Shown: positions 34,862 through 45,900, counted from the stretch's first letter. The stretch is 64,000 nt of DNA from Achromobacter denitrificans NBRC 15125 (GCF_001571365.1 NZ_BCTQ01000018.1:1-64000), one strand, 5' to 3'. The notes: a model not told the origin generated them from the letters alone. A program made the numbers and translations.

Positions 34862-35569
34862 ATGTACTCGCTATCGAAGCGTTGCGGCGCGGAATTCTTC
34901 GGCACGTTCTGGCTGGTATTGGGCGGTTGCGGGGCGGCGGTGCTGGCGGCGGGCTTTCCCGAGCTGGGCATCGGTTTCGCCGGCGTGGCGCTGGCGTTCG
35001 GCCTGACCGTGCTGACGATGGCGTTCGCGGTGGGCCATATCTCGGGCGGCCACTTCAATCCGGCCGTGACGGTGGGCCTGGTGGCGGGCGGCCGTTTCCC
35101 GGCCAAGGAAATCGCGCCCTACGTCATCGCGCAGGTGCTGGGCGCCATTGCGGCCGCCGCGGTGCTGGCCTGCATCGCCAGCGGCAAGCTGGGCTTCGAC
35201 CTGAAGGGCAGTCACTTCGCGGCCAACGGCTATGGCGCGTATTCGCCCGGCAAGTATTCGATGGTTTCCGCCCTGGTGACGGAAGTCGTGCTGACGGCGG
35301 GCTTCCTGTTCGTGATCCTGGGTTCGACCAGCAAGCGCGCGCCGGCCGGGTTCGCGGCGATCCCCATCGGCCTGGCGCTGACGCTCATCCATTTGATCAG
35401 CATCCCGGTGACCAACACGTCGGTCAATCCGGCCCGCTCCACCGGCCCCGCGCTGTTCGTGGGCGGCTGGGCGCTGGAGCAGCTGTGGCTGTTCTGGGTG
35501 GCGCCCATCGTCGGCGCCATCATCGGCGCGATCGCCTACCGGCTGGTGAGCGACCCCGCCAAGGAATAG
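34862..35569 (+). CDS. aqpZ: Aquaporin Z-type water channel
   Basis: 235 residues, six membrane spans and two half-helices with NPA motifs: HFNPAVT (N66) and SVNPARS near 187. The selectivity filter looks like that of AqpZ (Phe in ALAFGL, His in LIHLIS, Arg after the second NPA), which passes water and excludes glycerol; GlpF has Trp/Gly/Phe there. So, despite lying next to the glycerol-type operon, it is not a glycerol facilitator. ATG at 34862 after a GGGGGTGG stretch. Confidence 0.93.
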   Translation: MYSLSKRCGAEFFGTFWLVLGGCGAAVLAAGFPELGIGFAGVALAFGLTVLTMAFAVGHISGGHFNPAVTVGLVAGGRFPAKEIAPYVIAQVLGAIAAAAVLACIASGKLGFDLKGSHFAANGYGAYSPGKYSMVSALVTEVVLTAGFLFVILGSTSKRAPAGFAAIPIGLALTLIHLISIPVTNTSVNPARSTGPALFVGGWALEQLWLFWVAPIVGAIIGAIAYRLVSDPAKE

Positions 35570-35790
35570 GCGGCACCGCCCGCGGGCGCGGCCGGTTCCT
35601 GCAATCGGCCCCGATTCCGCCTGGACCCCGTCGGCTTGGCCGGCGGCGTCCGGGCGGTTTTGCGTTGAGCGCCCCGAAACGCGGGCGCCGGCGCGCCGCT
35701 TCGAGGGGGCGGGCGATAATAGAGCCCAGCCGATAGCCTGGCGGCGGCCCGACCGGGCCATCCGGGAAGAACAAGAAACACGAAGCACCC

Positions 35791-36480
35791 ATGAGTCAAT
35801 TTTCCATCGCCATCCATCTCACGCTCGCCATGCTGCTGGGCGCCGCCGTCGGCCTGGAGCGCCAGTGGCGGCAGAACTACGCGGGCGTCGTCACGCACGC
35901 CCTGGTCGCCCTGGGCGCGGCCGCCTATACCGCCTTGCCCGCGCTGCTGGACGCCAGCAACGATATGCGCCTGGGCAGCCAGGTCGTGACGGGCATCGGT
36001 TTCCTGGGCGCCGGCCTGATCATGCGCGACGGGCTGACCATCCGGGGCCTCAGCGCCGCGGCCACCATCTGGGCCACCGGCGCCGTCGGCGTGCTGGCGG
36101 GCTACGGCTTCCTGGCCGAGGCCGGCGCCGTGACCGCGCTGATCCTGGTGACCAACGTGGTGCTGCGCGGCGGCGCGAGGCTGGTGGACCGCTACGTGCC
36201 CGAGGCGGAAACCGAAGAGCGCTACTACAACATCGCGCTGACCTGCGCGTCGGCGGACGAGGCCCTGATGCGGGCGGAGCTGTTGAACGCGCTGGGCAAG
36301 CACAGCCTGCGCCTGCGCGGCGTGGAAAGCCAGCAGCGCGACGGCGGCCGCTCGGAGGTCACGGCGGTGGTCTACTCCATGCGCCAGGAAGACGAGCGCG
36401 TGGAAAAACTGGTGGGCAGCCTGAGCCTGCTGCCGCAGACTTTCTCCGCGAGCTGGACATCGGACACGGGCAACGCCTGA
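35791..36480 (+). CDS. MgtC/SapB-family membrane protein
   Basis: 229 residues. The N-terminal half has four hydrophobic helices with the family motifs LLGAAVGLERQWR and TGIGFLGAGLIMRDGLTIRGLSAAATIW; the C-terminal part (from about 150) is a soluble ACT-like domain. In several pathogens MgtC affects Mg adaptation and F-ATPase, but plain SapB-type members are of unknown function. Single gene, 221 bp downstream of aqpZ. Confidence 0.9.
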   Translation: MSQFSIAIHLTLAMLLGAAVGLERQWRQNYAGVVTHALVALGAAAYTALPALLDASNDMRLGSQVVTGIGFLGAGLIMRDGLTIRGLSAAATIWATGAVGVLAGYGFLAEAGAVTALILVTNVVLRGGARLVDRYVPEAETEERYYNIALTCASADEALMRAELLNALGKHSLRLRGVESQQRDGGRSEVTAVVYSMRQEDERVEKLVGSLSLLPQTFSASWTSDTGNA

Positions 36481-36562
36481 GCCCGCGTCGGGGCGCAATC
36501 AGGACGCCGTAAGTCGGATCTCAATACGCTTGCAGGTCGTATCCAGACCATGAGCGCCGCCC

Positions 36563-38078
<1,516 letters not shown>

Positions 38079-38180
38079 GCGCGGCGGTCACGATCGCTGC
38101 ATCGAGTTGTTATACGATCCAGGCCACTCGAAGCCTGCGCGAGGCCGCTTTGAGTCTCAACCGTCCTTAGGGAGGCCTGG

Positions 38181-38489
38181 ATGTCTTTGTATGTGATCGT
38201 CGCCGTCCGCAAGGAGCCCGTGAGCGGGCACGTGGCCTATGTCCGCTGGGGGCAGGCCGAGCGCGGCGTGCCGGGCTGGGTGACGGAACCGGTCACGGCG
38301 GCGGCTTCCGAAGTCATCGAACTCATCAAGGACGGCGTCGAGGTCGAGACCGCCATCAGCCTGGACGGCATGAGCGTGGCGTCGCGCCCCGTGCGGGTCC
38401 TGGTCGACGACGACGGGCGCGAGCACCTCGTGTCCGCGCCCATGCCCAGCTCCACCCTGCATACGCTGTTCGACCTGCCGGAGTTCTGA
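38181..38489 (+). CDS. Uncharacterised protein (102 aa)
   Basis: Well-supported start with AGGGAGG 5-6 nt upstream of ATG 38181. A soluble alpha/beta protein with no signal peptide; RWGQAERGVPGWVTEP and VRVLVDDDGREHLVSAP are its most distinctive stretches. No family recognised. Confidence 0.7.
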   Translation: MSLYVIVAVRKEPVSGHVAYVRWGQAERGVPGWVTEPVTAAASEVIELIKDGVEVETAISLDGMSVASRPVRVLVDDDGREHLVSAPMPSSTLHTLFDLPEF

Positions 38490-38606
38490 TCCGGCGTCGC
38501 GGGCCGCCCTAGGGGATTCCCTTACTTGCGCGCCGGCCGGCGGGGGGCGATTCTTTGACAGGATCCTGCCCTCGCGTCTGGATGGATACAACAGAGGACG
38601 CCCTCT

Positions 38607-40259
38607 ATGACTGAGCCCGGCTCTGCTCCCGCGCATGCGCCCGCCGCAAGGCGCAAGGGACGTCGCCTGTCGTGGATTTGGCTGGTGCCTATCATCGCGG
38701 CGGTGGGCGGTTTGCTGCTGGTGGTGCGCGTCTGGATGGAGGCCGGCCCCACGGCCACCATCAGTTTCCAGACCGCCGAAGGGCTGGAAGCCGGCAAGAC
38801 GCAAGTGCGCTACAAGGAGGTCAACGTCGGCCTCGTCGAGCGCGTCGCCCTGAATCCCGACCGCTCCGGCGTCATCGTCACGATCCGCATCGACAAGGAC
38901 GCGAGCAGCCTGCTGCAGGAAGGCACCCAGTTCTGGGTGGTGCGGCCCCGCCTCACCCTGAGCGGCGTGTCCGGCCTGAGCACCTTGTTCTCCGGCGCCT
39001 ACATCGGCGTGGACCCGGCCGGCGACCGAAGCAAGAACGCCGCCGGCTTCGCCACCAAATCGGCCTTCGTCGGCCTGGAGATTCCGCCCGAGGTGACGCA
39101 GGACCGCGCGGGCAAGCGCTATACGCTCAAGGCCAACGACCTCGGCTCGCTGGACGTCGGGTCGCCGGTTTACTACCGGCGCATTCCGGTGGGGGAGGTG
39201 GTGGGCTACCACCTGGACAAGGCGGGCGAGGGGGTCGACGTGCAGGTCTTCATCGACGCGCCCAACGACGCCTACGTCAACGAAGCGACGCGCTTCTGGA
39301 ATGCCAGCGGCGTGGATTTCAGCGTCGATGCGCGCGGGCTGCAGATGCGCTCGCAGTCGTTGCTGTCGGTGATCGTCGGGGGCGTCGCCTTCGATACCGT
39401 CGAGCAGCGCGCGCGCGTGGCCGCCAAGGCCGACGCGGAGTTCGTCATTTTCTCGTCCGAAGGCGCCGCCCGGGCGCAGCCCGACGGGGTGCCGCTGCAT
39501 ATCCGCATGCGCTTCGACCAGTCGGTCCGCGGCCTGGTGGTGGGGGCGCCCATCGACAGCTACGGCGCCACCATCGGGCAGGTGGATTCCATCGGGCTGG
39601 AGCTGGATCGCGAGACCAACCGGTTCTACGCGGTGGTGGGGGCCACGTTGTACCTGGAGCGCCTGGGCGCCAAGACCGTCGGCGAAATCAAGGAGTATTC
39701 CGGATCGTCGCTGGCGCATCCCAGCGGCAAGCTGCTGACCGAAATGATCGCGCAGGGCCTGCGGGCGCAGCTGCGCATCGGCAACCTCCTGACCGGCCAG
39801 CTGTACGTGGCCATGGCGATGTTCCCGGATGCCAAGCCGGTGTCGTTCAAGATGGAAGCCACGCCGGAGATCCCGACGGTGCCCAACAACCTGGACCAGC
39901 TGCAGATGCAGATCAACAGCATCCTGACCAAGCTGGACCGGGTGCCGCTGGAGGCGCTGGGCACGGAGCTGAACAATCTGCTGCGCGGAACGGCCAGCCT
40001 GGTCAGGCGGCTGGATACCCGCCTGGCGCCGGAGGCGCAGGCCATGCTGAAGCAGGCCAGCAAGTCGCTGGCAGCGGTCGGGGGCGTGCTCAGCCCCGAT
40101 GCCGATCTCCCTGCCAGCGCGGATACTGCCTTGCAGGAACTGGCGCGCGCCGCCCGGTCGCTGCGGGAGCTGGCGGATTATCTGCAGGCCTATCCCGACG
40201 CGCTGCTGCGGGGCCGCCCGCAGGACGCTCCGCCGACGCGTCAGCCGGCGCGCCAGTAG
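38607..40259 (+). CDS. pqiB: PqiB-type MCE-domain intermembrane transport protein
   Basis: 550 residues, close to E. coli PqiB. One N-terminal membrane anchor (WIWLVPIIAAVGGLLLVV, about 22-40) then three MCE domains starting near residues 48 (ATISFQTAEGLEAGKT), 157 (YTLKANDLGSLDVGS) and 296 (LHIRMRFDQSVRGLVVGA), then a helical C-terminus. PqiB multimers form a periplasm-spanning tube for lipids between the membranes. pqiA and pqiC, its usual partners, are not present here, so the gene is solitary within the window. Confidence 0.88.
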   Translation: MTEPGSAPAHAPAARRKGRRLSWIWLVPIIAAVGGLLLVVRVWMEAGPTATISFQTAEGLEAGKTQVRYKEVNVGLVERVALNPDRSGVIVTIRIDKDASSLLQEGTQFWVVRPRLTLSGVSGLSTLFSGAYIGVDPAGDRSKNAAGFATKSAFVGLEIPPEVTQDRAGKRYTLKANDLGSLDVGSPVYYRRIPVGEVVGYHLDKAGEGVDVQVFIDAPNDAYVNEATRFWNASGVDFSVDARGLQMRSQSLLSVIVGGVAFDTVEQRARVAAKADAEFVIFSSEGAARAQPDGVPLHIRMRFDQSVRGLVVGAPIDSYGATIGQVDSIGLELDRETNRFYAVVGATLYLERLGAKTVGEIKEYSGSSLAHPSGKLLTEMIAQGLRAQLRIGNLLTGQLYVAMAMFPDAKPVSFKMEATPEIPTVPNNLDQLQMQINSILTKLDRVPLEALGTELNNLLRGTASLVRRLDTRLAPEAQAMLKQASKSLAAVGGVLSPDADLPASADTALQELARAARSLRELADYLQAYPDALLRGRPQDAPPTRQPARQ

Positions 40260-40391
40260 CCGGCCCGCCCGCGGGGAATGGCGCATCCGTATTGGACTCG
40301 GCCCGCGGCCGGGAACGAGACTTGCTGGTCGGTCCCGCGGCCTGACTGCCGTCGCTCATGGCAACGGCGAGGCGTCCGAGAGGGACTCAGC

Positions 40392-40649
40392 ATGGATCAT
40401 AGTGAAATGATGGCGCGCATGATCACGCAGCCCGTCGCGCCGGGCAGATTTGACCGCTGGGATGGCATTCTTTCCGCTTATGCGGATTGCCTGATCCACG
40501 TGCAGTCCAAGCTGTCGGACGCGGAGGTCAGGCGCTTTCTGGAGGTGGGCGCCCTGGTTTTCCGCACCTGTTGCCAGGAAGAAGCGCGGCAACGCTGGAC
40601 CGCGGAGGAGCTGGCGATGTACCACCGCAAGCGTTCCTTCGATGCGTAG
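40392..40649 (+). CDS. Uncharacterised protein (85 aa)
   Basis: ATG 40392 with a GAGAGGGA site about 8 nt upstream. A helical protein; CCQEEARQRWTAEELAMYHRKR closes it, with a Cys pair. No signal peptide and no recognised family. Convergent with the next gene. Confidence 0.55.
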   Translation: MDHSEMMARMITQPVAPGRFDRWDGILSAYADCLIHVQSKLSDAEVRRFLEVGALVFRTCCQEEARQRWTAEELAMYHRKRSFDA

Positions 40650-40665
40650 GCGGCCGTCCTGGGGT

Positions 40666-40974
40666 TCAGAACAGGCAGTGGCGCAACGCGAACTTGCGCC
40701 CGAAGGCGCGCACCTCGTCGCCGTCCACCGAGGCCGTCACGTCCCAGTGATCGCCGCGGGTGACGAGGATGGAGCGGCTGGAACACGCATGCCGCAGGGC
40801 GAAGCGCCAGAACTCGGCTTCGGACCCCATCGGTTCGAGGTCGTGCGGCCCGATGAGGAGCCGGGCGGGGCGGGGCGTTGCGCCCAGCGTCCAGCGCAAG
40901 GCGATGCCCAGGAACGCAAAACGCGCCGAGAACGACGATGGCTGGACGCACAGCACGCGGATTCTGTTGTTCAT
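40666..40974 (-). CDS. Uncharacterised protein (102 aa)
   Basis: ATG at 40974 with TGGAGGGT about 8 nt upstream. The product has a basic N-terminus (NNRIRVLCVQ), a central hydrophobic/aromatic part and ends RKFALRHCLF. It includes DLEPMGSEAEFWRFALRHAC. Not recognised. Confidence 0.5.
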   Translation of the reverse strand: MNNRIRVLCVQPSSFSARFAFLGIALRWTLGATPRPARLLIGPHDLEPMGSEAEFWRFALRHACSSRSILVTRGDHWDVTASVDGDEVRAFGRKFALRHCLF

Positions 40975-41075
40975 GGCCGGGACCCTCCAGGTAGGTCCAG
41001 CGTAGCAAAAGCCTCCGCGCGCTTCCATACCGCCTTTGGCGGATTCCGACCGGTTCCCGCGACGCGAAGGCGGCG

Positions 41076-42512
41076 CTAGGCCACGGCCGGCGCGCGCTCG
41101 CGCGTGACACGCGCCAACAGCAGCAGGGCCGCGGCGGGCGCCACGGCGAACGAGGCGAACAGCCACAGCGCGGCGCGCTGCGCGCCCGCGACGCCGCCCG
41201 GGTCGGCCAGGCCGGCGCCGTTGGTGATCACGCCGGCCAGCGCTGCCGTCAAGGCCGTGGCGTACAGCTGCACCGTGGTGATGGAGGAGGAGGTCAGGGT
41301 TTCCTCTCCCGGCGGGGCGGCATTGAAGATCCGGGTGAGCAGGTGCGGCCAGCTCAGGCCGATGCCGAAGCCCACGCCGGCCAGCGCCACCACGTAGACC
41401 GCCAGCCCGGCATAGGACTGGAGCAGCGCCGCGCGCGGCGTCATGACGGCCAGCGCCACCAGCGAAGCCAGGATGACGACGGGGCTCAGGCGCACCAGGA
41501 AGTTCGCGGCCGGGCCGCTGCGGGTGGCGCTGGGCATGGCGGCCAGCGTCCAGCCCGCCGCCATGGCGGCGGTCATGTAGCCCGCGGCCAGCGGCGTCAT
41601 GCCGTGGATGACCTGCAGGAAATACGGCACGAAAATCTCGGTGGTGATGGCGGCCACCACCAGGCACATCAGGGCGTACAGCGCGCCCAGCGGCGTTCCG
41701 ATGCTGTAGGCGCCGGTGGGCAGCAGCCGCTTGGCGGCGCGCGCGTCCACCGCCGCGATCAGGACCGCGATGGCCAGCCCGGCGCCGATGCCCGCTAGGT
41801 TGCCCGCCAGTCCGGTGGACAGGCTGGCCAGCGTGATGGCCAGCACGCTTGCCACCAGCAGGGCCAGCGTGGACAGGGGCAGGGAGGTCGGCGAGGACTT
41901 CGGCATGGCGGCCTTGTTTCCGACCTTCAGGACGACGATGAGCGCCAGCGCCGCGGCGGCGGGCAGCAGGGCCCAGAAGGCCAGCCGCCAGTGCCCCGAT
42001 TGCGCGAACATGCCGCCGATGGCGGGGCCGCACAAGGTGGCCACGCCCCACATGCCCGACACCAGCGCCATGGCGCGCGACCACAGGGCCGCTTCGAACA
42101 CCAGGCGGATCAACGCATAGCTGAGCGCGAAGAGAATGCCGCCGCCCAGGCCCTGGACGCTGCGGCCCGCCAGCAGCCAGGGCATGGAAGGGGCCAGGGC
42201 GCAGACGACCGATCCCGCCGTGAACACCGCCACCGCCGACAGGTAGGCCGCGCGCGGACCCAGCGTTTCGATCAGCTTGGCCGACAGCGCCGAGCCCACG
42301 ATGGACGTGACCACGAAGAGCGTGGTGTTCCACGCGTAGTATTCGAGTCCGCCGATATCCTGGATCACGCTGGGCAGGATCGTGGTCACGATGTAGACGT
42401 TGATGGCGTGCAAGGCGACGCCGCCCGCCAGCGCGATGGAGCGCAGGGCATTGCCGCCGCGCAGCAGCGCCGCCCAGGAGGCGTTTGAAACATGGGATGT
42501 GCCGGTGCTCAC
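41076..42512 (-). CDS. MFS multidrug-type transporter (DHA2/EmrB-QacA-like)
   Basis: 478 residues with about 14 hydrophobic segments, more than the usual 12, as in the DHA2 drug:proton group. TTILPSVIQDIGG in TM1, LLAGRSVQGLGGGILF (TM4) and VSGMWGVATLCGPAIGG (motif C in TM5, typical of exporters) are clear. Start is a GTG at 42512. Likely an effluxer; the substrate is unknown. It lies downstream of the tetR-like gene on the same strand with an 84-bp gap. Confidence 0.88.
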   Translation of the reverse strand: MSTGTSHVSNASWAALLRGGNALRSIALAGGVALHAINVYIVTTILPSVIQDIGGLEYYAWNTTLFVVTSIVGSALSAKLIETLGPRAAYLSAVAVFTAGSVVCALAPSMPWLLAGRSVQGLGGGILFALSYALIRLVFEAALWSRAMALVSGMWGVATLCGPAIGGMFAQSGHWRLAFWALLPAAAALALIVVLKVGNKAAMPKSSPTSLPLSTLALLVASVLAITLASLSTGLAGNLAGIGAGLAIAVLIAAVDARAAKRLLPTGAYSIGTPLGALYALMCLVVAAITTEIFVPYFLQVIHGMTPLAAGYMTAAMAAGWTLAAMPSATRSGPAANFLVRLSPVVILASLVALAVMTPRAALLQSYAGLAVYVVALAGVGFGIGLSWPHLLTRIFNAAPPGEETLTSSSITTVQLYATALTAALAGVITNGAGLADPGGVAGAQRAALWLFASFAVAPAAALLLLARVTRERAPAVA

Positions 42513-42596
42513 GCGGGGGTCCGCCTTCGATGTCGTTATTTAAACAAGAAAACTATTGGATAATACGCATGCCGGCGCCGGACCGCAAACCCGGCT

Positions 42597-43181
42597 TCAC
42601 TGCCGGCGCAGGCCGCGCAGCAGCAGGTCGAGCGCCTGCAACGCCTGGGCCAGCCGGTCGGCGTCCTCCGGATCGGCGGCGATCCAGAAGGCGCTATCCG
42701 ACAGGCTGCCGTTGATCAGCCGGGCAAGCGCCGCGGGCGCCGCGGGTTCGATGGCCCCGTCGTCCATCAGGCGCTGCAAGAGCGCGCCCAGCGACGCCAG
42801 GCAGCGCTGCTGGGCATGGTCGGTGGCCGGGCCCAGCACGGCGCGGGCGTCCTGCAGCACGATGCGCCGGATCTCGGGTTCGGCGGCCATCCTCAGATAG
42901 GCGCGGCAGCGTTCGCGGAAAGCGGTCCAGGCGTCCGGCGCCCGCGCCGAAATCTCGTCCAGGCGCTGGTCCATTTCGTCGTCGATCTGTTCGACGACCG
43001 CGGCCAGCAGGCCCGGCTTGCCGCCGAAATGATGGTAGAGGGCCCCGCGGGTCAGGCCGGCCGCGGCCGTGAAGTCGTCCATGGAGGTTGCCGCGTACCC
43101 CGCCTCGCGGAAGGCCCGGCGCGCGGCGTCCAGCAGTTTCGCGCGGGTGGCTTCGATCATTTCGGCGCGGGAGCGGGCCAT
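42597..43181 (-). CDS. TetR-family regulator
   Basis: 194 residues. The N-terminal helix-turn-helix is LLDAARRAFREAGYAATSMDDFTAAAGLTRGALYHHFGGKPGLLAAVVEQ; the rest is a variable ligand pocket. ATG 43181 with a GGAGG site 5 nt upstream. It is divergent from a small MFS transporter across a 75-bp gap with two palindromes, the likely operator. It probably represses that transporter and perhaps itself and the DHA2 gene downstream. Confidence 0.9.
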   Translation of the reverse strand: MARSRAEMIEATRAKLLDAARRAFREAGYAATSMDDFTAAAGLTRGALYHHFGGKPGLLAAVVEQIDDEMDQRLDEISARAPDAWTAFRERCRAYLRMAAEPEIRRIVLQDARAVLGPATDHAQQRCLASLGALLQRLMDDGAIEPAAPAALARLINGSLSDSAFWIAADPEDADRLAQALQALDLLLRGLRRQ

Positions 43182-43196
43182 GGTTTCCTCCGGTGG

Positions 43197-43235
43197 CATA
43201 CGGGCCGTATGTAAATTGACATACGTAATGTATGT
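43197..43235. promoter_or_regulatory. Two palindromes: candidate TetR operators
   Basis: Perfect palindrome CATACGG-G-CCGTATG at 43197-43211, and ACATAC-N5-GTATGT at 43219-43235. Both share the core CATAC/GTATG and sit between the tetR-like and MFS start codons. Confidence 0.65.
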
Positions 43236-43256
43236 GAATACGATCTCGTTGTCTAC

Positions 43257-44456
43257 ATGCTTCAAAGGTTCCAGGTGGCCAATCCGTACCGCGAGTTGTT
43301 CAGGGCGCCCGGCGCCGTCGGTTTCGTGCTGGCGGGCGCGATCGCGCGCCTGCCCTTGCCGATGATAGGGATCGGCATCATCACGATGCTGTCGGAGGTG
43401 CGCGGCGCCTACGCGCTGGCGGGTGCCGTCGCGGCCACCTTCGCGCTGGCCACGGCCTTGCTCGCGCCGCGCATTTCGCGGCTGGTGGACCGGCACGGCC
43501 AGGGCAGGGTGCTGCCCGTCGCGGCGGGCCTGTGCGTGCTCGCGCTGGTCGGCCTGGCGGCCTGCCTGCGGTGGCAGGCGCCGGATTGGACCCTGTTCGC
43601 GTGCGCCGCGTTGGCGGGCAGCCTGCCCAGCATGCCCGCGATGATACGCGCGCGGTGGACGGAGATCTTCCGCGACAAGCCGCAATTGCGCACGGCCTAC
43701 GCGCTGGAATCGGTGGCCGACGAACTGAGCTTCATCATCGGGCCGCCCTTGTCCGTGGGCCTGAGCGTGATCTTCTTTCCCGAAGCCGGCCCCCTGACCG
43801 CGGCATTGCTGCTCGCGGTCGGCGTCACGGCCTTCGTGCTGCAGCGGGCCACCGCGCCCGCGGTGCGGCCGCGCCGCGAGGAGCGCGAGGCCTCGGTGCT
43901 GCGCGTGCCGATGTTGCGGTCCCTGCTGGCCATGATGGCGGCCATGGGCGTGATCGTGGGCACCATCGACGTGCTCAGCGTGGCCTTCGCGCGGCAGCAG
44001 GAAATGCCGGCGGGCGCCAGCCTGGTGCTGTCGGCCTATGCGCTGGGTTCCTGCGTCGCCGGCCTGGTGTTCGGCGTCCTGACGTTCCGGGCGCCGCTGG
44101 CCCGGCTGCTGGCCGTCGCCGCCGCGGTCACGGCGTTCACGACCATTCCCCTGCTGCTGGTGAACGATCTGCTGGGCCTGTCGCTGGGCGTGCTGCTGGC
44201 GGGCCTGTCGTTCGCCCCGACCATGATCATCGCGATGGCGCTGGTGGAAAGCAACGTGCCGGGCCATCGCCTGACCGAGGGGCTGACCTGGCTGGTCACC
44301 GGCCTGGGCGCCGGCGTGGCCGCGGGCGCGGCGCTGGCCGGCTGGGTGGTGGACCACTACGGCGTGCGCGCGGGCTTCTGGACCGCCGTGGGCGCGGGCG
44401 CCATCGTGCTGCTGGCCGCGCTGCCGGCGGCGCGCCGCCCTAGGGTCGGCGCCTGA
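43257..44456 (+). CDS. MFS transporter
   Basis: 399 residues, 12 hydrophobic segments. APRISRLVDRHGQGRVLP is motif A, and TYALESVADELSFIIGPPLSVGLSVIF-type residues in TM5 match the exporter motif C region. Controlled most likely by the divergent TetR regulator. Substrate unknown. A RidA-family gene follows 49 bp downstream. Confidence 0.85.
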   Translation: MLQRFQVANPYRELFRAPGAVGFVLAGAIARLPLPMIGIGIITMLSEVRGAYALAGAVAATFALATALLAPRISRLVDRHGQGRVLPVAAGLCVLALVGLAACLRWQAPDWTLFACAALAGSLPSMPAMIRARWTEIFRDKPQLRTAYALESVADELSFIIGPPLSVGLSVIFFPEAGPLTAALLLAVGVTAFVLQRATAPAVRPRREEREASVLRVPMLRSLLAMMAAMGVIVGTIDVLSVAFARQQEMPAGASLVLSAYALGSCVAGLVFGVLTFRAPLARLLAVAAAVTAFTTIPLLLVNDLLGLSLGVLLAGLSFAPTMIIAMALVESNVPGHRLTEGLTWLVTGLGAGVAAGAALAGWVVDHYGVRAGFWTAVGAGAIVLLAALPAARRPRVGA

Positions 44457-44505
44457 GGAGGGCGCGGATAGAATGGCGGATCCGGCGCATCATCAGGAGC
44501 AGGCC

Positions 44506-44907
44506 ATGTCCAGGACCGTCATCAATCCCGATACCGTATTCGACTCCGTGCAATACGGGTTCAGCCAGGCCGTGATCGTGACCGGGCAGCGGCGCATGCT
44601 GCTGTCGGGCCAGGTAGGCGTCGACGCCAGCGCGCGCACCGTGGGCCCGGGCCTGCAGGAGCAGACCGCGGCCGCGCTGGATAACGTCGAGCGCGTGCTC
44701 GCCGCCGCGGGCGGCACCCTGGCGCAAGTGATCATGCTGCGCATCTACCTCTGCGAGACGGCGCGCGAAGATCAGGAAGTGATCGCCCAGGCGCTGCGCG
44801 ACCGCTTCAAGAAGGATCCGCCGCCTTCGTCGTGGATCATCGTGAGCGGCCTGTCGCTGCCGGAATGGCTGATCGAGATCGAAGCGGAAGCCATGCTGGA
44901 CTGCTGA
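44506..44907 (+). CDS. RidA-family enamine/imine deaminase
   Basis: 133 residues. LSGQVGVDASARTVGPGLQEQ and LAQVIMLRIYLC followed by WIIVSGLSLPEWLIEIEAEA give the YjgF/RidA fold (trimer). RidA hydrolyses reactive enamines such as 2-aminoacrylate. The usual active-site Arg in IRIYL/RVxV is replaced by Arg in MLRIYL, still present. ATG at 44506 with AGGAG 7 nt upstream. Confidence 0.85.
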   Translation: MSRTVINPDTVFDSVQYGFSQAVIVTGQRRMLLSGQVGVDASARTVGPGLQEQTAAALDNVERVLAAAGGTLAQVIMLRIYLCETAREDQEVIAQALRDRFKKDPPPSSWIIVSGLSLPEWLIEIEAEAMLDC

Positions 44908-44926
44908 CCCGGCGCCGCGGCCGGTT

Positions 44927-45874
44927 TCAGGGCGCCTCGGGCTTGTCCGATTTGTCCGGCGCATCCGGCCTGTCGCGCCAGGGTGGCGCGGCGAAGGCGG
45001 CGCGCAGGTGCGCCAGGAAGCCGGCGGTCCGCGCCGGCAGCTCCTGCCGCGACTTGACCAGGGCCACCACGTTCGCCTGCGGCAGGCTCCAGCCGGCCAG
45101 CAGGGGCACCAGCCGACGCGCGCGCAGATGCTCCGCCACGTCCCATTCCGAGCGCACCATGATCCCGTGCCCGGCCAGGGCCCACTCCACGGCCGTTTCC
45201 CCCGCATTGCTCGACAGCACCGGCGATACGCGCACGCCCACGGCCGCGCCGCGACCCTGCTTGAACCGCCATAGGGTCACGTCTTCGTCGTTTTCGCGCA
45301 GGGCGATGCAATCGTGCCCGCGCAGGTCTTCCGGCTTGGCCGGGGCGCCGCGGCGCGCCAGGTAGGCGGGCGAGGCGCACAGGATCCGGCGGTTGGGCGC
45401 CAGCGGATAGGCCACCAACGTCGAATCGCGCAGTTCGCCGATATGGACCATGACGTCCCAATCGTCGGAGGCGAGCCGCGGCGGGCCGTCGGACAGGGTC
45501 AGGCTGGCCGTGACGTTCTCTCCCTGCTTGCGGAATTCCGCCACCAGCCCCGCCACGTAGCGCTGGCCGAAACCCAGCGGCGCGACCACGCGCAGGTGGC
45601 CCGCCACCAGCCCGCGCCGGCCCGCCAGTTCGTCCGCCAGATTGCCCAGCTCGCCGCTGATCTGCTCCGCGCGCAGCGCGAGCAGCCGGCCTTCGTCGGT
45701 CAGCGCCGTGCCGCGCCCTGAACGGTTGACGAGCCTGACGCCCAGCCGCTTTTCCAGCGCGTGCAGGCGCTGCGTGACGGCCGGGGGCGTCACGTCCAGC
45801 GCGCGCGCCGCTTCCGCCAGCGAGCGGGTGGCCGCCAGGCTCAGGAAGAAGCGCAGGTCGTCGGTGGTGATCAT
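44927..45874 (-). CDS. LysR-family transcriptional regulator
   Basis: 315 residues. The N-terminal winged helix is LRFFLSLAATRSLAEAARALDVTPPAVTQRLHALEKRLGVRLVNR, with an effector-binding domain following. Divergent from the D-serine-dehydratase-like gene across a 123-bp gap with a T-N11-A palindrome, so it is its likely regulator. Confidence 0.92.
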   Translation of the reverse strand: MITTDDLRFFLSLAATRSLAEAARALDVTPPAVTQRLHALEKRLGVRLVNRSGRGTALTDEGRLLALRAEQISGELGNLADELAGRRGLVAGHLRVVAPLGFGQRYVAGLVAEFRKQGENVTASLTLSDGPPRLASDDWDVMVHIGELRDSTLVAYPLAPNRRILCASPAYLARRGAPAKPEDLRGHDCIALRENDEDVTLWRFKQGRGAAVGVRVSPVLSSNAGETAVEWALAGHGIMVRSEWDVAEHLRARRLVPLLAGWSLPQANVVALVKSRQELPARTAGFLAHLRAAFAAPPWRDRPDAPDKSDKPEAP

Positions 45875-45885
45875 TCAGGCTCGCA

Positions 45886-45900
45886 TTAATCGATGATTAA
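45886..45900. promoter_or_regulatory. LysR-type operator palindrome
   Basis: TTAATC-GAT-GATTAA, a perfect 6-bp palindrome fitting the T-N11-A box. It lies 11 bp upstream of the LysR start codon and 98 bp from the target gene. A looser TTAA-type copy follows at about 45897-45911. Confidence 0.75.

Noticed and set aside
34862..35569. Aquaporin as a glycerol facilitator belonging to the operon upstream
   Set aside because: The selectivity-filter residues look like AqpZ (water), and a strong hairpin separates it from glpP.
38607..40259. MlaD-type single-MCE protein
   Set aside because: Three MCE domains and a length of 550 residues fit PqiB, not MlaD.
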